Part shown: positions 1-7,722 of the stretch, piece after piece
Layout of the letters: every line of letters begins with the position of its first letter
Numbering within the stretch: the first letter of the stretch is position 1
IMG/VR virus record: IMGVR_UViG_3300021197_001798
Coordinates: 1 to 27,045 of that record
Direction: 5' to 3' (one strand)
DNA from: a virus
DNA: 27,045 nt
Notes under the pieces: model-generated
What the model was told of the DNA's origin: nothing
Seen by the model: only the letters and a program-made list of their open reading frames with translations
Databases searched by the model: none
Position numbers and translations under genes: made by a program

Positions 1-714
1 CTGAAAGCCAAATGGTCTCCAGAACTTGGTCAAGATCTTAACGCATACCACAATATGGATGCTGAAGTTGAGTTGACCTCTATCCTTTCTGAGCAAATTG
101 CTCTTGAAATCGACAGAGAAATCTTGGCTGATCTTGTTAACGGTGCAACTGCTGCTGTTTACTATTGGTCACGTTCTCCCGGTCTTTTTGTTAACCGTGT
201 AACTGGTGCTGAATTGGGCGCAACTTCTGCTGCTCCAGACTTCACTGGAACTGTTAGCGAATGGTATGAAACTCTTATTGAGACCATCAATGATGTTTCT
301 GCTCAAATTCATGTTAAGACACTTCGTGGTGGCGCTAACTTTATCGTTTGCTCTCCTGAAGTTGCTAACATTCTTGAGTTCACCTCTGGATTCCGTGCTA
401 ATGTTACTGCTGATGCAGACAAAGGCGACATCGGAGCAGTCAAAGCTGGTGCTTTGAATCGTAAGTTCGACGTTATCGTTGATCCTTACTTCCTTCGTAA
501 CGTGATCCTTGTTGGTCGTCGTGGTAACTCTTTCCTTGAAAGCGGTTATGTATACGCACCTTACGTGCCATTGCAAACCACACCAACTATTTTCGGTGTT
601 GAGGACTTCGTTCCTCGTAAAGGAGTCATGACTCGTTACGCTAAGAAGATGGTTCGTCCTGATATGTACGGCTTGGTTGTCGTTCGTGGACTTAATGGAG
701 AGTCTGGTAGCTAA
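1..714 (+). CDS. 23: Major capsid protein, gp23-type (C-terminal part; 5' end outside window)
   Basis: The frame is open from base 1, so the gene starts upstream; 237 codons are visible, against about 520 in T4 gp23. This is the protein that builds the hexamers of the icosahedral head. The visible part has features I recognise from T4-type gp23: the early stretch LSEQIALEIDREILADLVNG, a central WYETLIETIND segment followed by RGGANFIVCSPEVANIL, and a C-terminal YVPLQTTPTIFGVEDFVPRK followed by the end region MYGLVVVRGL. Codon use is rich in GTT, GCT and CGT, as expected of a very highly expressed gene, and is visibly more biased than in the downstream genes. A strong terminator follows 30 bases after the stop. 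The ATG at base 55 is internal and not a real start. Identification rests on family recognition, not on a search. Confidence 0.93.
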   Translation: MKAKWSPELGQDLNAYHNMDAEVELTSILSEQIALEIDREILADLVNGATAAVYYWSRSPGLFVNRVTGAELGATSAAPDFTGTVSEWYETLIETINDVSAQIHVKTLRGGANFIVCSPEVANILEFTSGFRANVTADADKGDIGAVKAGALNRKFDVIVDPYFLRNVILVGRRGNSFLESGYVYAPYVPLQTTPTIFGVEDFVPRKGVMTRYAKKMVRPDMYGLVVVRGLNGESGS

Positions 715-744
715 TATCAGATAACTTAGGAAATTAAAAATATG

Positions 745-775
745 CCCTCGGAGGAAACTCCGGGGGTTTTTCTTT
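745..775 (+). terminator. Intrinsic terminator after the capsid gene
   Basis: A 9-bp stem (745-753 paired with 758-766, one G-T wobble) closes a GAAA tetraloop and is followed by a run of T broken by one C. It would end the abundant gp23 transcript before the next late promoter 9 bases further on. Confidence 0.93.
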
Positions 776-783
776 TTCTGGAT

Positions 784-791
784 ACTATTTA
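784..791 (+). promoter_or_regulatory. Candidate phage late promoter element (ACTATTTA), copy 1
   Basis: The octamer ACTATTTA, in the context GATACTATTTACTAC, lies just after the gp23 terminator and 57 bases before the next start codon. The same octamer occurs before four other structural operons (1339, 2046, 4734, 10155), and the copy at 4734 shares the 13-base string GATACTATTTACT and the next base A. It sits where T4 would have its late promoter TATAAATA. No -35 element is visible, as in T4 late promoters. Function is inferred from position and recurrence. Confidence 0.65.
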
Positions 792-848
792 CTACTGAAT
801 GCGAACTGATCGCATAAAAGATTTATTGAATATAAGGAGATATAAATT

Positions 849-1280
849 ATGGCTAAAGTAGGAAGAGCGTCAAGAAACGCATCCCTTTTAAGAGTGGAGT
901 CTTTAGACGGAACTGCGGATAAAACTATTAGTTCGTCTGAAACCGGTGAATTATATTTGTTAGCAGGAGATCCCGCTTCTCAAAGAACAATTACCTTACC
1001 AGCGCCGAAAGCAGGTGCATATATCAAGTTCTTAGTATCCGTTGAAGCGAACACCGCTGGGTGGAAAGTTATTGTACCCTCTGGTGTTATGCTTGGTGCT
1101 TTTTTAGCCCACGTAGACAGTTCAGACGCTACCACTGATGTTAAATCGGATTTAACAGACACGTTCTTTACATTTGAAGCCGATACCAACCCCGGTACTG
1201 TTGTTGAAGTTGTTTCGGATGGAACAAACTGGATAGCTAGCGGACACGTTATTTGTAGTGTGGTACCTACGTTCGCATAA
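849..1280 (+). CDS. Small beta-rich virion protein, possible capsid decoration protein
   Basis: This is a 143-aa protein with a good ribosome site (AAGGAGA about 8 bases before the ATG). I do not recognise it as a named T4 gene. It has a short basic N-terminus (MAKVGRASRN), then alternating hydrophobic and polar residues typical of a beta sandwich, with TITLPAPKAGAYIKFLV and VVEVVSDGTNWIASG as the clearest strands. Such ITLPAP...G..Y.F patterns occur in phage outer-surface and fibre-like proteins. It has its own promoter and terminator directly after gp23, which fits a high-copy capsid-associated protein, but this is inference. No signal peptide, membrane segment or cysteine cluster is present (one Cys near the C-terminus). 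It could instead be a head fibre or another minor structural protein. Confidence 0.6.
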   Translation: MAKVGRASRNASLLRVESLDGTADKTISSSETGELYLLAGDPASQRTITLPAPKAGAYIKFLVSVEANTAGWKVIVPSGVMLGAFLAHVDSSDATTDVKSDLTDTFFTFEADTNPGTVVEVVSDGTNWIASGHVICSVVPTFA

Positions 1281-1305
1281 CCCCTAATCTCCACGATATT
1301 AAGTC

Positions 1306-1329
1306 AAAGCTCACTTCGGTGGGCTTTTT
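1306..1329 (+). terminator. Intrinsic terminator
   Basis: A 9-bp stem (1306-1314 with 1319-1327, one G-T wobble) closes a stable TTCG tetraloop, and the T run begins in the 3' arm. It ends the single-gene unit of the small beta-rich protein. Confidence 0.92.
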
Positions 1330-1338
1330 CTATTTGAG

Positions 1339-1346
1339 ACTATTTA
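1339..1346 (+). promoter_or_regulatory. Candidate phage late promoter element (ACTATTTA), copy 2
   Basis: ACTATTTA in the context GAGACTATTTATTATATAA lies 10 bases after the preceding terminator and 24 bases before the next start codon. It would drive the pair of small basic and SAP-like proteins. Confidence 0.65.
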
Positions 1347-1370
1347 TTATATAACTTAGGAGAGTATACC

Positions 1371-1721
1371 ATGGGCAGAAGATCCAAAAGAAAAAAAATG
1401 ACGCTTAGAAAGCTTAACGCAGGACAGAAAGTAGATGACCTAATTCTACGCAGAGTTGGTCTCGGTTATATGATCGATGAAAGACTCAAAGCAGAAGCCG
1501 AAGAGAAAGCCGCAGCAGAAGCTCTAGCAATGGCAAAGGCAGCCGAAGAAGAAAGGCTCAAGCAAGAAGCAGCCGCAAAACAAGCAGCGTTAGAAGCTAA
1601 AGCAAAAGCAGTTGCCGAGGCCAAAGCAAAAAAAGAAGCAGCAGCCAAAGCCGCTCCAAAGCCAAAAGCCAAACCCAAGCGAGCCCCACGACGAAAAGCT
1701 GCTCCAAAGAGTAAAGAATGA
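1371..1721 (+). CDS. Lys/Ala-rich basic protein with histone-H1-like tail
   Basis: This 116-aa protein has a strong ribosome site (TAGGAGAG). Residues 1-12 are very basic (MGRRSKRKKMTL). Residues 13-40 look like a short folded segment (LNAGQKVDDLILRRVGLGYM). Residues 40-95 are almost all Ala, Glu, Lys and Gln and should form one long charged helix or coiled coil. The last 25 residues are a Pro/Lys/Arg/Ala tail (KPKAKPKRAPRRKAAPK) that resembles the tail of histone H1 and of bacterial H1-like proteins. By composition it could bind DNA, perhaps as a packaged or packaging-associated protein, or act as a structural linker. The stop overlaps the next start (ATGA), so the two genes are probably translationally coupled. 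Low-complexity composition makes homology unreliable. Function is not known to me. Confidence 0.75.
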   Translation: MGRRSKRKKMTLRKLNAGQKVDDLILRRVGLGYMIDERLKAEAEEKAAAEALAMAKAAEEERLKQEAAAKQAALEAKAKAVAEAKAKKEAAAKAAPKPKAKPKRAPRRKAAPKSKE

Positions 1722-2035
1722 AAAAGTTATCTAAATTACAACAAAAACTACAAGCTTCAGGTCAGATGAAGACAGAGCCCGTTGTTGAATTGGAAGACAA
1801 TTCTGTTATGATCGAAAAGATGAAAGCCGAAGAGCAACCAACAGAAGAAAACGTCATCATGACCATTCAACCTTATGAAGAGCCTGTTAACCAACAACCC
1901 AAACAAGAGTCAATCAATCTGTCGAGAGTCCGAAAGAGCGAACTTTTAAAGATGGCCACGACTCTAGGATGCCGAGTAACCATGAAGAATACTAAGCGTC
2001 AAATCATCGCTGCGATTGAAAAACAATCCGCATAA
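1718..2035 (+). CDS. Small protein with C-terminal SAP/HeH-like putative nucleic-acid-binding motif
   Basis: This 105-aa protein has an ATG that overlaps the previous stop by four bases. Residues 1-65 are polar and acidic, likely disordered, rich in Glu, Gln and Pro. Residues 67-102 read NLSRVRKSELLKMATTLGCR followed by VTMKNTKRQIIAAIEK. This fits the helix-extension-helix pattern of SAP, HeH and Rho-N domains (Leu at the start, SELLK..A..LG, then T+.ELI..I). These small domains usually bind nucleic acid. Next to the H1-like protein, it suggests a two-gene DNA-binding unit expressed with late genes, although the basic and acidic halves could also bind each other. I cannot name a T4 counterpart. 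The domain call is by pattern only. Confidence 0.75.
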   Translation: MKKLSKLQQKLQASGQMKTEPVVELEDNSVMIEKMKAEEQPTEENVIMTIQPYEEPVNQQPKQESINLSRVRKSELLKMATTLGCRVTMKNTKRQIIAAIEKQSA

Positions 2036-2045
2036 CAAATTCCGG

Positions 2046-2053
2046 ACTATTTA
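2046..2053 (+). promoter_or_regulatory. Candidate phage late promoter element (ACTATTTA), copy 3
   Basis: ACTATTTA in the context CCGGACTATTTACTTGAGAC begins 10 bases after the previous stop codon and ends 23 bases before the next start. It would drive the neck gene operon. No terminator separates it from the upstream gene. Confidence 0.65.
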
Positions 2054-2076
2054 CTTGAGACTGGAGGATTATATGA

Positions 2077-3357
2077 ATGGCTGTTCCAACTTTAACACCC
2101 GCCGCTAAGACAAGTGCAATTGTATTACCGGCAAACGGATCGACAGAAAGAGTTTCAAATGCATGCCCAATCGGCGTGTACACAGGCTCTGCTGACTTCC
2201 TATCTGGTGCTGCGGCTCAAGTCGCTTATACCTATAAGAAGCTCGGCGGTGACATACTTGATCTCGAGATAACAGAGCAAAATGTATACGCTAACTACGA
2301 AGAAGCGTGTCTTGAGTACTCTTATCTCGTCAACATACATCAATCAAAGAACTCGCTTGGTTCCGCTCTCGGAGCAACCACCGGCTCTTTTGATCACACA
2401 GGTGAGTTCTCTGGATCTGCATCCGGTTCCGCTGCAAATGTCGGAGCCAATGTCAAGTTTCCAAAGATTCGCTTTGAAGCTTCAAATCGTTTAAGTGATA
2501 CCTACTCAACCACAGCCGGAATTGGCGGAACAGAGCAAATCTACTCAGCTTCCTTCGATGTGGTAAATGACCAACAAGACTATGATCTTCAACAGATAGT
2601 ATCAGCATCGGCAGTTAACACCGATCACGCTGCTTATCCTTATTATAACAAGGTCGGAGACAAAAGAATCACAATTAAAAACGTTTATTACAGAACGCCC
2701 TTCGCCGTATGGAGATTCTATGGTTATTATGGCGGATTGAATGTTGTGGGTAACATGAGCAGCTATGGACAGTACACAGATGATAGCTCATTTGAGGTCA
2801 TTCCGTCATGGCACAACAAGATGCAGGCGGTAGCCTATGAAGACCACCTTTATACGAGAACATCGCATTTTTCATATGAAGTTTCGGATAACAAGCTACG
2901 TTTATACCCTGTTCCTTCCTCCGACATGTCACCTGAGAAGTTCTGGATCAGATTTACAATCAAAGTTGGCCCATTCGAGGACGAAGGCAACAACGAAGAT
3001 GGCCTAAATGGCGTCAACAATATGAGCAATCTTCCATTTGAGAACATTGCGTTCAACACAATCAACTCAATTGGTAAACAATGGATCAGAAGATTCGCTC
3101 TTGCCCTTTCAAAAGAGACCCTTGGTCAAGTCCGAGGCAAGTTTGGAGGCAATGTGCCAATTCCCGGAGACAATATTTCTCTAAATGCTTCAGACTTGCT
3201 TAGTCAAGCCAAAGATGAACAAACAACCCTCCGAGACGAACTAAAAACCGTACTTGATGAGATGACATACGACAAGATAATGGAAAAAGAAGCCGCCATG
3301 GGCGAAAATTCACTCAAAACACAAGAGAAGTCACCACTTCCTGTGTTCGTGGGGTAA
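2077..3357 (+). CDS. 13: Neck protein, gp13-like (head completion)
   Basis: This 426-aa protein has a good ribosome site (CTGGAGGA). The N-terminal segment GGDILDLEITEQNVYANYEE followed by ACLEYSYLVN is typical of the gp13 / head-tail connector family, in which an 'LG.PIL.IEIT...I..AI.EA...Y' helix pattern opens the protein. The C-terminal part (WIRRFALALSKETLGQVRGK, then FGGNVPIPGDNISLNASDLL and an acidic helix ending in LDEMTYDKIMEKE) also matches the gp13 pattern I know from T4-like phages. The middle (residues about 90-300) is aromatic and Ser/Gly-rich and longer than in T4 gp13 (309 aa), so it may carry an extra domain. Its product would form the neck below the portal with the gp14-like protein that follows 4 bases later. 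Confidence 0.75.
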   Translation: MAVPTLTPAAKTSAIVLPANGSTERVSNACPIGVYTGSADFLSGAAAQVAYTYKKLGGDILDLEITEQNVYANYEEACLEYSYLVNIHQSKNSLGSALGATTGSFDHTGEFSGSASGSAANVGANVKFPKIRFEASNRLSDTYSTTAGIGGTEQIYSASFDVVNDQQDYDLQQIVSASAVNTDHAAYPYYNKVGDKRITIKNVYYRTPFAVWRFYGYYGGLNVVGNMSSYGQYTDDSSFEVIPSWHNKMQAVAYEDHLYTRTSHFSYEVSDNKLRLYPVPSSDMSPEKFWIRFTIKVGPFEDEGNNEDGLNGVNNMSNLPFENIAFNTINSIGKQWIRRFALALSKETLGQVRGKFGGNVPIPGDNISLNASDLLSQAKDEQTTLRDELKTVLDEMTYDKIMEKEAAMGENSLKTQEKSPLPVFVG

Positions 3358-3361
3358 CTAG

Positions 3362-3853
3362 ATGGCAGATGACAAGTGGAAAGCACCTGAACAACCTCCT
3401 CCCCCGATGTTTTTCGGAGAAAAGGAGCGAGATTTAGTAAAACAAGTCAATGACGAGATTATTGAGCGCGTTGTTGGTCAAGAAGTGCTTTATTTCCCAA
3501 TTGACATGGATCACACCAACTTTCACCCGCTATATGGCGAGGCCATAGAAAAAACTTTCTTACCACCGGTAAGAGTGTACGCTAGAGTGGAGTATGGTGG
3601 AGTCGAAACCATGTTCATGGAAAACGTTGGACTAGATAAGAAGACAGCCCTCAAGGTTATGTTCCATAAGCGAAGAATAACTGAAGATCAGAACCTGTTT
3701 GTCCGAGAAGGAGACTTTGTTAAGTATGGCTCTATCTATTATGAGATAGTAAAGCTTAATGAACCAAAACATCTATTCGGCCAAGCCGACAATCAATTCG
3801 AAATACAAGCTGACTGTATAAGAGCACGGGATGGACTATTCAATGCAAAGTAA
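3362..3853 (+). CDS. 14: Neck protein, gp14-like (head completion/closure)
   Basis: This 163-aa protein starts 4 bases after the gp13-like stop. The segment EKERDLVKQVNDEIIERVVG followed by QEVLYFPIDMDHTNFHPLYG and EAIEKTFLPPVRVYARVEY matches the neck-protein pattern of T4-like phages: a long helix, then a beta-barrel core as in head-closure proteins. The C-terminus (VREGDFVKYGSIYYEIVKLN) fits the barrel strands. It is shorter than T4 gp14 (256 aa). The ribosome site is weak, so translation is probably coupled to the upstream gene. It overlaps the next gene by 23 bases. The position between gp13-like and gp15-like genes supports the call; it could equally be named a generic head-closure protein. 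Confidence 0.62.
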   Translation: MADDKWKAPEQPPPPMFFGEKERDLVKQVNDEIIERVVGQEVLYFPIDMDHTNFHPLYGEAIEKTFLPPVRVYARVEYGGVETMFMENVGLDKKTALKVMFHKRRITEDQNLFVREGDFVKYGSIYYEIVKLNEPKHLFGQADNQFEIQADCIRARDGLFNAK

Positions 3854-4712
3854 AACAAGAGATATCGAGTTCCTTCCATCAACAATGGAAACCATTGACA
3901 CTGCATTCTATGAATGGGTCGATGAGTCATTGAATATATCAACCAACAGCAATGCTGGATGGAACAAGGTTCCTGTTCTGTGGCTCTCAGCCGAACGAGC
4001 TTACCAAATCAAACACAGTCAAGAGTTGAGAGACTCAGTTGGTAAACTAAAGCTGCCAATTATCACAGTCACTCGTACTTCTATTACCAAAGACAAACAA
4101 TTCAAAGGAGCAATGCAAGCTCACTTCCCACCAGACTCCCAATACCCCGGAGACTATAAAGGTGGAACCATTCAAATAGCTCGCCGCATCAGCCAAAAGA
4201 AATCCAGAGACTTTGCAAACAAAGACTTTCGCAATTCCATTAAAGGCAAGGCCCCCGGAGGCACCAGTGAATACACTGGACCTAAAGACAACAAGAAAGT
4301 GGTCTATGAGACCCTATCTATACCAGTTCCTACTCATGTCACTGTTAAATACTCAGTTACTCTGCGATCTGAGTATCAACAACAAATGAATACAATGATA
4401 CAACCATTTATTACCCGCACCGGAAACATCAGCGGTTTCATCTTTGGCAAAGACAATCACAAGTTTGAAGGCTTTATTGAGCAAGATTTCTCTGATTCAA
4501 ACAATCTTACAAACCTCGGAGAGGAAGAAAGAAAATTTGAAACAAAGGTCGAAGTCAAAGTTCTAGGCTATTTAATAGGTGAAGGTCCCAATGATCCAAG
4601 GCCTAAAGTAACTATCAGAGAGAATCAGGTCGAGGTCAGAATCTCCCGGGAACGAGTTATTACAGGAGATTTACGACCATGGGCCAAAGATGATGGTAAA
4701 TACAGAGAATAA
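3831..4712 (+). CDS. Tail completion/sheath stabiliser, gp15- or gp3-like
   Basis: This 293-aa protein overlaps the gp14-like gene. The segment IPVPTHVTVKYSVTLRSEYQ followed by QQMNTMIQPFITRTG is the characteristic core of tail-terminator-type proteins in this phage group: two strands, then a helix with 'Q.N...Q.F'. The C-terminal strand-rich part (FETKVEVKVLGYLIGEGPND) also fits. The early YEWVDESLNISTNSNAGWNK followed by VPVLWLSAERAY is a further recognisable block. In T4, gp15 caps the tail and gp3 ends the tube; the gene's place between neck and sheath favours gp15. The start at 3831 lacks a strong ribosome site; an in-frame ATG at 3843 is an alternative that would remove four residues. 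Confidence 0.6.
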   Translation: MDYSMQSKTRDIEFLPSTMETIDTAFYEWVDESLNISTNSNAGWNKVPVLWLSAERAYQIKHSQELRDSVGKLKLPIITVTRTSITKDKQFKGAMQAHFPPDSQYPGDYKGGTIQIARRISQKKSRDFANKDFRNSIKGKAPGGTSEYTGPKDNKKVVYETLSIPVPTHVTVKYSVTLRSEYQQQMNTMIQPFITRTGNISGFIFGKDNHKFEGFIEQDFSDSNNLTNLGEEERKFETKVEVKVLGYLIGEGPNDPRPKVTIRENQVEVRISRERVITGDLRPWAKDDGKYRE

Positions 4713-4733
4713 TGGTTATTCAATGAAGAAGAT

Positions 4734-4741
4734 ACTATTTA
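4734..4741 (+). promoter_or_regulatory. Candidate phage late promoter element (ACTATTTA), copy 4
   Basis: ACTATTTA in the context GATACTATTTACTACAAGAT lies 21 bases after the gp15-like stop and 35 bases before the sheath start. It shares an extended identical string with copy 1. It would give the sheath and tube genes their own strong late transcript. Confidence 0.7.
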
Positions 4742-4776
4742 CTACAAGATATAGTTAAAAAAGGAGAAGTTTTTTA

Positions 4777-7683
4777 ATGCCTGTTAAATTTGATTTTTTG
4801 TCACCCGAAGTATTGCTACGAGAAGTAGATCAATCACAAGTCCCAGCCGAGACGGCACAAGACGGTATTCTGATTATCGGAACTGCCCCTGCTGGTCCCG
4901 CAATGAAACCCGTAAGAGTCCGAGATCTGCAAAGCTTCTTGGATATTTTCGGCAACCCATCTACCGGTAAAGCCGGCAGTGATCTATGGCGAAATGGATC
5001 TATGGGCCCAACCTATGGAATGTACGCCGCGCAAGCTTGGCTTTCGGCTGAAAGTTCTCCTGTAACTTTCGTTCGCCTTGCTGGCGAGCAAGATCCGATC
5101 CACACCACTGGTGGTTTGTTGGCCGGTTGGTCAACTGCTTTAGGCATGACCACGGCAAGAGACACCAACGGCGGATCTTATGGTCTGTGGATCGCCGCTT
5201 CATCCTCTCTTGCGGATAATCCAGTCACTGGAACTTTAGCCGCTGTTATTTACGTTGAAAAGGGATCTCTTCGACTGAAGGGGACCTCGTATACCCACGG
5301 CCTTGCCGGTTCTGCCCACTCCCATGCCGGAGTAATTGTCAAATCAATAGCAGGCGAAGGAGGGCAATTTGAAATATTACATCATAACAACACAAAAGAA
5401 ACCTCATATGTTGTGAATTTTAATAAATCAGCTTCAAATACAAACTCGAACTATATTAGAAACGTTATCCCAACGAATCCACAAAAGACAAATTCTACAC
5501 TCTACTCTTCTCCTAGCGAGCTTTTCTTAGGCGAAACTTTTGAAGAGATGGTCGATAGAAAGGTATTGCAAACCAAAAGCGCCGCAGAAGAACAGTATGG
5601 AATCTTAGTTCATATGGGCGGAGCCAGTGCTGCGACCAATTGGCCTCACTATCAAGATCACCGCCAACAAGCCCGCGCTCCAAAAAGCGGTTGGTTTGTT
5701 TCTCAAGACTTTGGCGCCGACGCTAGTTTTGTTGGAGCAAATTTACCAAAGCTTTTCCGAGTTAACGGACTCCATGAAGGCGAATGGTTGCAGAAAAATT
5801 ACCAAATTGGAATCGAAATCCAAAGACTTGGAAACAACGTAAATCCTTACGGAACTTTTCACTTATACGTCATGGATATGCAAAACAACTTGGTCGAACA
5901 ATTTAAAAACCTAAACTTTAATCCCGGATCTGAGAACTTCATCACAAAGCGCATTGGAGATCAAAACCAAGAGTGGGATGCTGATCAAAAGAAATACAGA
6001 GTATTAGGCGAGTATGCCAATCGCTCTGACTACATTTGGATTGAATTAGCAGAATCAGTTAAAAACGGATCAATGACTTCTCTTGGCTCTTTGCCATTTG
6101 GTGTCCAAGGTCCTATTGTTTATTCTCCATTCAAGGCAGAGCAGGGAAATGCAGATGTCCTAGCAGTAGACGGCGGAGCTTATGCTTTTGGCGCCTCAAT
6201 GGAGTGGCACGAAAACACCTTGATTGACGGCTACGGCGGAACCATAGGCAGCGAATGTTGGGGACACACGGTCAATGGCACGAAAACGGCATTTGAATGG
6301 CCAAAGCTAAGACTAACCACAACCAATGCTTCCGGCTCAAGTAGCACTAACTATGCTGCATCCGCATGGCTTGGCGTTGATCATCATATCAGCGGATCTA
6401 CTTCTTTCGATGAAAGTTACTATGATCTTGTACGAAGCAACCCTAGTGACGGAACTTTTGAACTAAGTCAACACATTGCGGAAGATGGCTCTCTCGGAGA
6501 CAATACTGAATTTTCTTATATCTTTACTCTTGATGAAGTAAAACGAGAAACTAACGGTTTGGTTCACTATGTCGCCGGTTCTCGAGCCGATAGCACATCC
6601 ATTACTGGTGCCGGCAGTGCCGACACTTTGATTAACACTCGCCGAGTACGCAAGTTTAAGTCACCAATGTTTGGTGGCGCTGATGGAACAAACATCAAAG
6701 AAGCTAATCCTTTTGCAAACCACTCCGGAGTGTTAGGAGACGGTACCAACAACCTTGAGTCAACTAATTATGCTATCTATAGTGTAATGAAAGCTCTTGA
6801 CACTGTTGCAGATTCAGAAATCGTTTCTTACGACCTTCTGTCTATTCCCGGTGTTACTAATACAAAAATCACTGACCGAGTTCTTGAAATCTGCTCTGAC
6901 CGAGGAGATGCTTTGGGAATTATCGATCTTGCTGACGGTTTTCAAGCTGCACAAGTAGAATCAACAGCTAACGTTAATGGTTCTGTTTCAACAACCATTT
7001 CAACCTTAGTTGGTCGCGATATCAATACAAGTTATGGTGCAGCTTATTATCCATGGGTTCGTCTTCGTGACACAATCTCCGGTAACGGCGATGTCATCAT
7101 GGCTCCCCCATCTGTTGCTGCCATCGGCGCAATTGCCCGCTCAGAAGCAGTTTCCGAGCCTTGGTTTGCTCCCGCCGGTTTCAACCGTGGCGGTATACGT
7201 CAATTAGGTGGAGCTAAAGGTCCACAAGTTGTTGGAACTTGGGAACACTTAACCAAAGACAACCGAGATGACCTTTATGCAGCAAACATTAACCCAATCG
7301 CAAGATTCCCTGCAATCAATGAGATCGTTATATTCGGTCAAAAGACTCTTCAACAGACACCATCTGCTCTTGATCGTATCAACGTTCGCCGCTTGATGAT
7401 CTTCTTGAAGAAAGCTATCAAGAACATTGCAGACACCATATTGTTTGACCAAAATGTCAACACTACTTGGTTACGTTTCCGTGCGGAAGCAGACCGAGTA
7501 CTTTCTTCTGTTCAAACCAGACTTGGTGTGACAGAGTACAAGATTGTTCTGGACAACACGACCACTACACCTGATCTGGTTGACCGAAACATTCTTTATG
7601 CTAAAATCTTTGTGAAGCCAGCCCGCTCAATTGAGTTCATCGCTGTAGACTTCATTATAACAAGATCAGGCGTAGAATTTTAA
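4777..7683 (+). CDS. 18: Tail sheath protein, gp18-type (enlarged, 968 aa)
   Basis: The sheath contracts to drive the tube through the cell envelope. The start has a strong AAGGAG site. The N-terminus (FLSPEVLLREVDQSQVPAET, then GILIIGTAPAGPAMKPVRV and SFLDIFGNP) and the C-terminal domain (residues about 820-968, with NPIARFPAINEIVIFGQKTL, INVRRLMIFLKKAIKNIADT, ILFDQNVNTTWLRFRAEADR and IVRFVKP-like IFVKPARSIEFIAVDFIITR) are diagnostic for gp18. The conserved body from about residue 650 includes VMKALDTVADSEIVSYDLLS and ALGIIDLADGF. The protein is about 300 residues longer than T4 gp18 (659 aa). The extra length lies in residues about 110-640, which are Gly/Ser/Thr-rich with many aromatic residues and probably form surface domains on the outside of the sheath. 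Call is firm; the role of the extra domains is unknown. Confidence 0.95.
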   Translation: MPVKFDFLSPEVLLREVDQSQVPAETAQDGILIIGTAPAGPAMKPVRVRDLQSFLDIFGNPSTGKAGSDLWRNGSMGPTYGMYAAQAWLSAESSPVTFVRLAGEQDPIHTTGGLLAGWSTALGMTTARDTNGGSYGLWIAASSSLADNPVTGTLAAVIYVEKGSLRLKGTSYTHGLAGSAHSHAGVIVKSIAGEGGQFEILHHNNTKETSYVVNFNKSASNTNSNYIRNVIPTNPQKTNSTLYSSPSELFLGETFEEMVDRKVLQTKSAAEEQYGILVHMGGASAATNWPHYQDHRQQARAPKSGWFVSQDFGADASFVGANLPKLFRVNGLHEGEWLQKNYQIGIEIQRLGNNVNPYGTFHLYVMDMQNNLVEQFKNLNFNPGSENFITKRIGDQNQEWDADQKKYRVLGEYANRSDYIWIELAESVKNGSMTSLGSLPFGVQGPIVYSPFKAEQGNADVLAVDGGAYAFGASMEWHENTLIDGYGGTIGSECWGHTVNGTKTAFEWPKLRLTTTNASGSSSTNYAASAWLGVDHHISGSTSFDESYYDLVRSNPSDGTFELSQHIAEDGSLGDNTEFSYIFTLDEVKRETNGLVHYVAGSRADSTSITGAGSADTLINTRRVRKFKSPMFGGADGTNIKEANPFANHSGVLGDGTNNLESTNYAIYSVMKALDTVADSEIVSYDLLSIPGVTNTKITDRVLEICSDRGDALGIIDLADGFQAAQVESTANVNGSVSTTISTLVGRDINTSYGAAYYPWVRLRDTISGNGDVIMAPPSVAAIGAIARSEAVSEPWFAPAGFNRGGIRQLGGAKGPQVVGTWEHLTKDNRDDLYAANINPIARFPAINEIVIFGQKTLQQTPSALDRINVRRLMIFLKKAIKNIADTILFDQNVNTTWLRFRAEADRVLSSVQTRLGVTEYKIVLDNTTTTPDLVDRNILYAKIFVKPARSIEFIAVDFIITRSGVEF

Positions 7684-7722
7684 TCAAGCTACTAGTTAGA
7701 GTATAATAGGAGATACTAACAC

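Noticed and set aside
169-576. A 135-codon minus-strand frame inside gp23
   Set aside because: It is a shadow of the capsid gene and has no independent support.
7695-7712. TATAAT-like string between the sheath and tube genes
   Set aside because: There is no -35 partner, and it is part of the A/T-rich leader of the tube gene; no ACTATTTA copy is present either.
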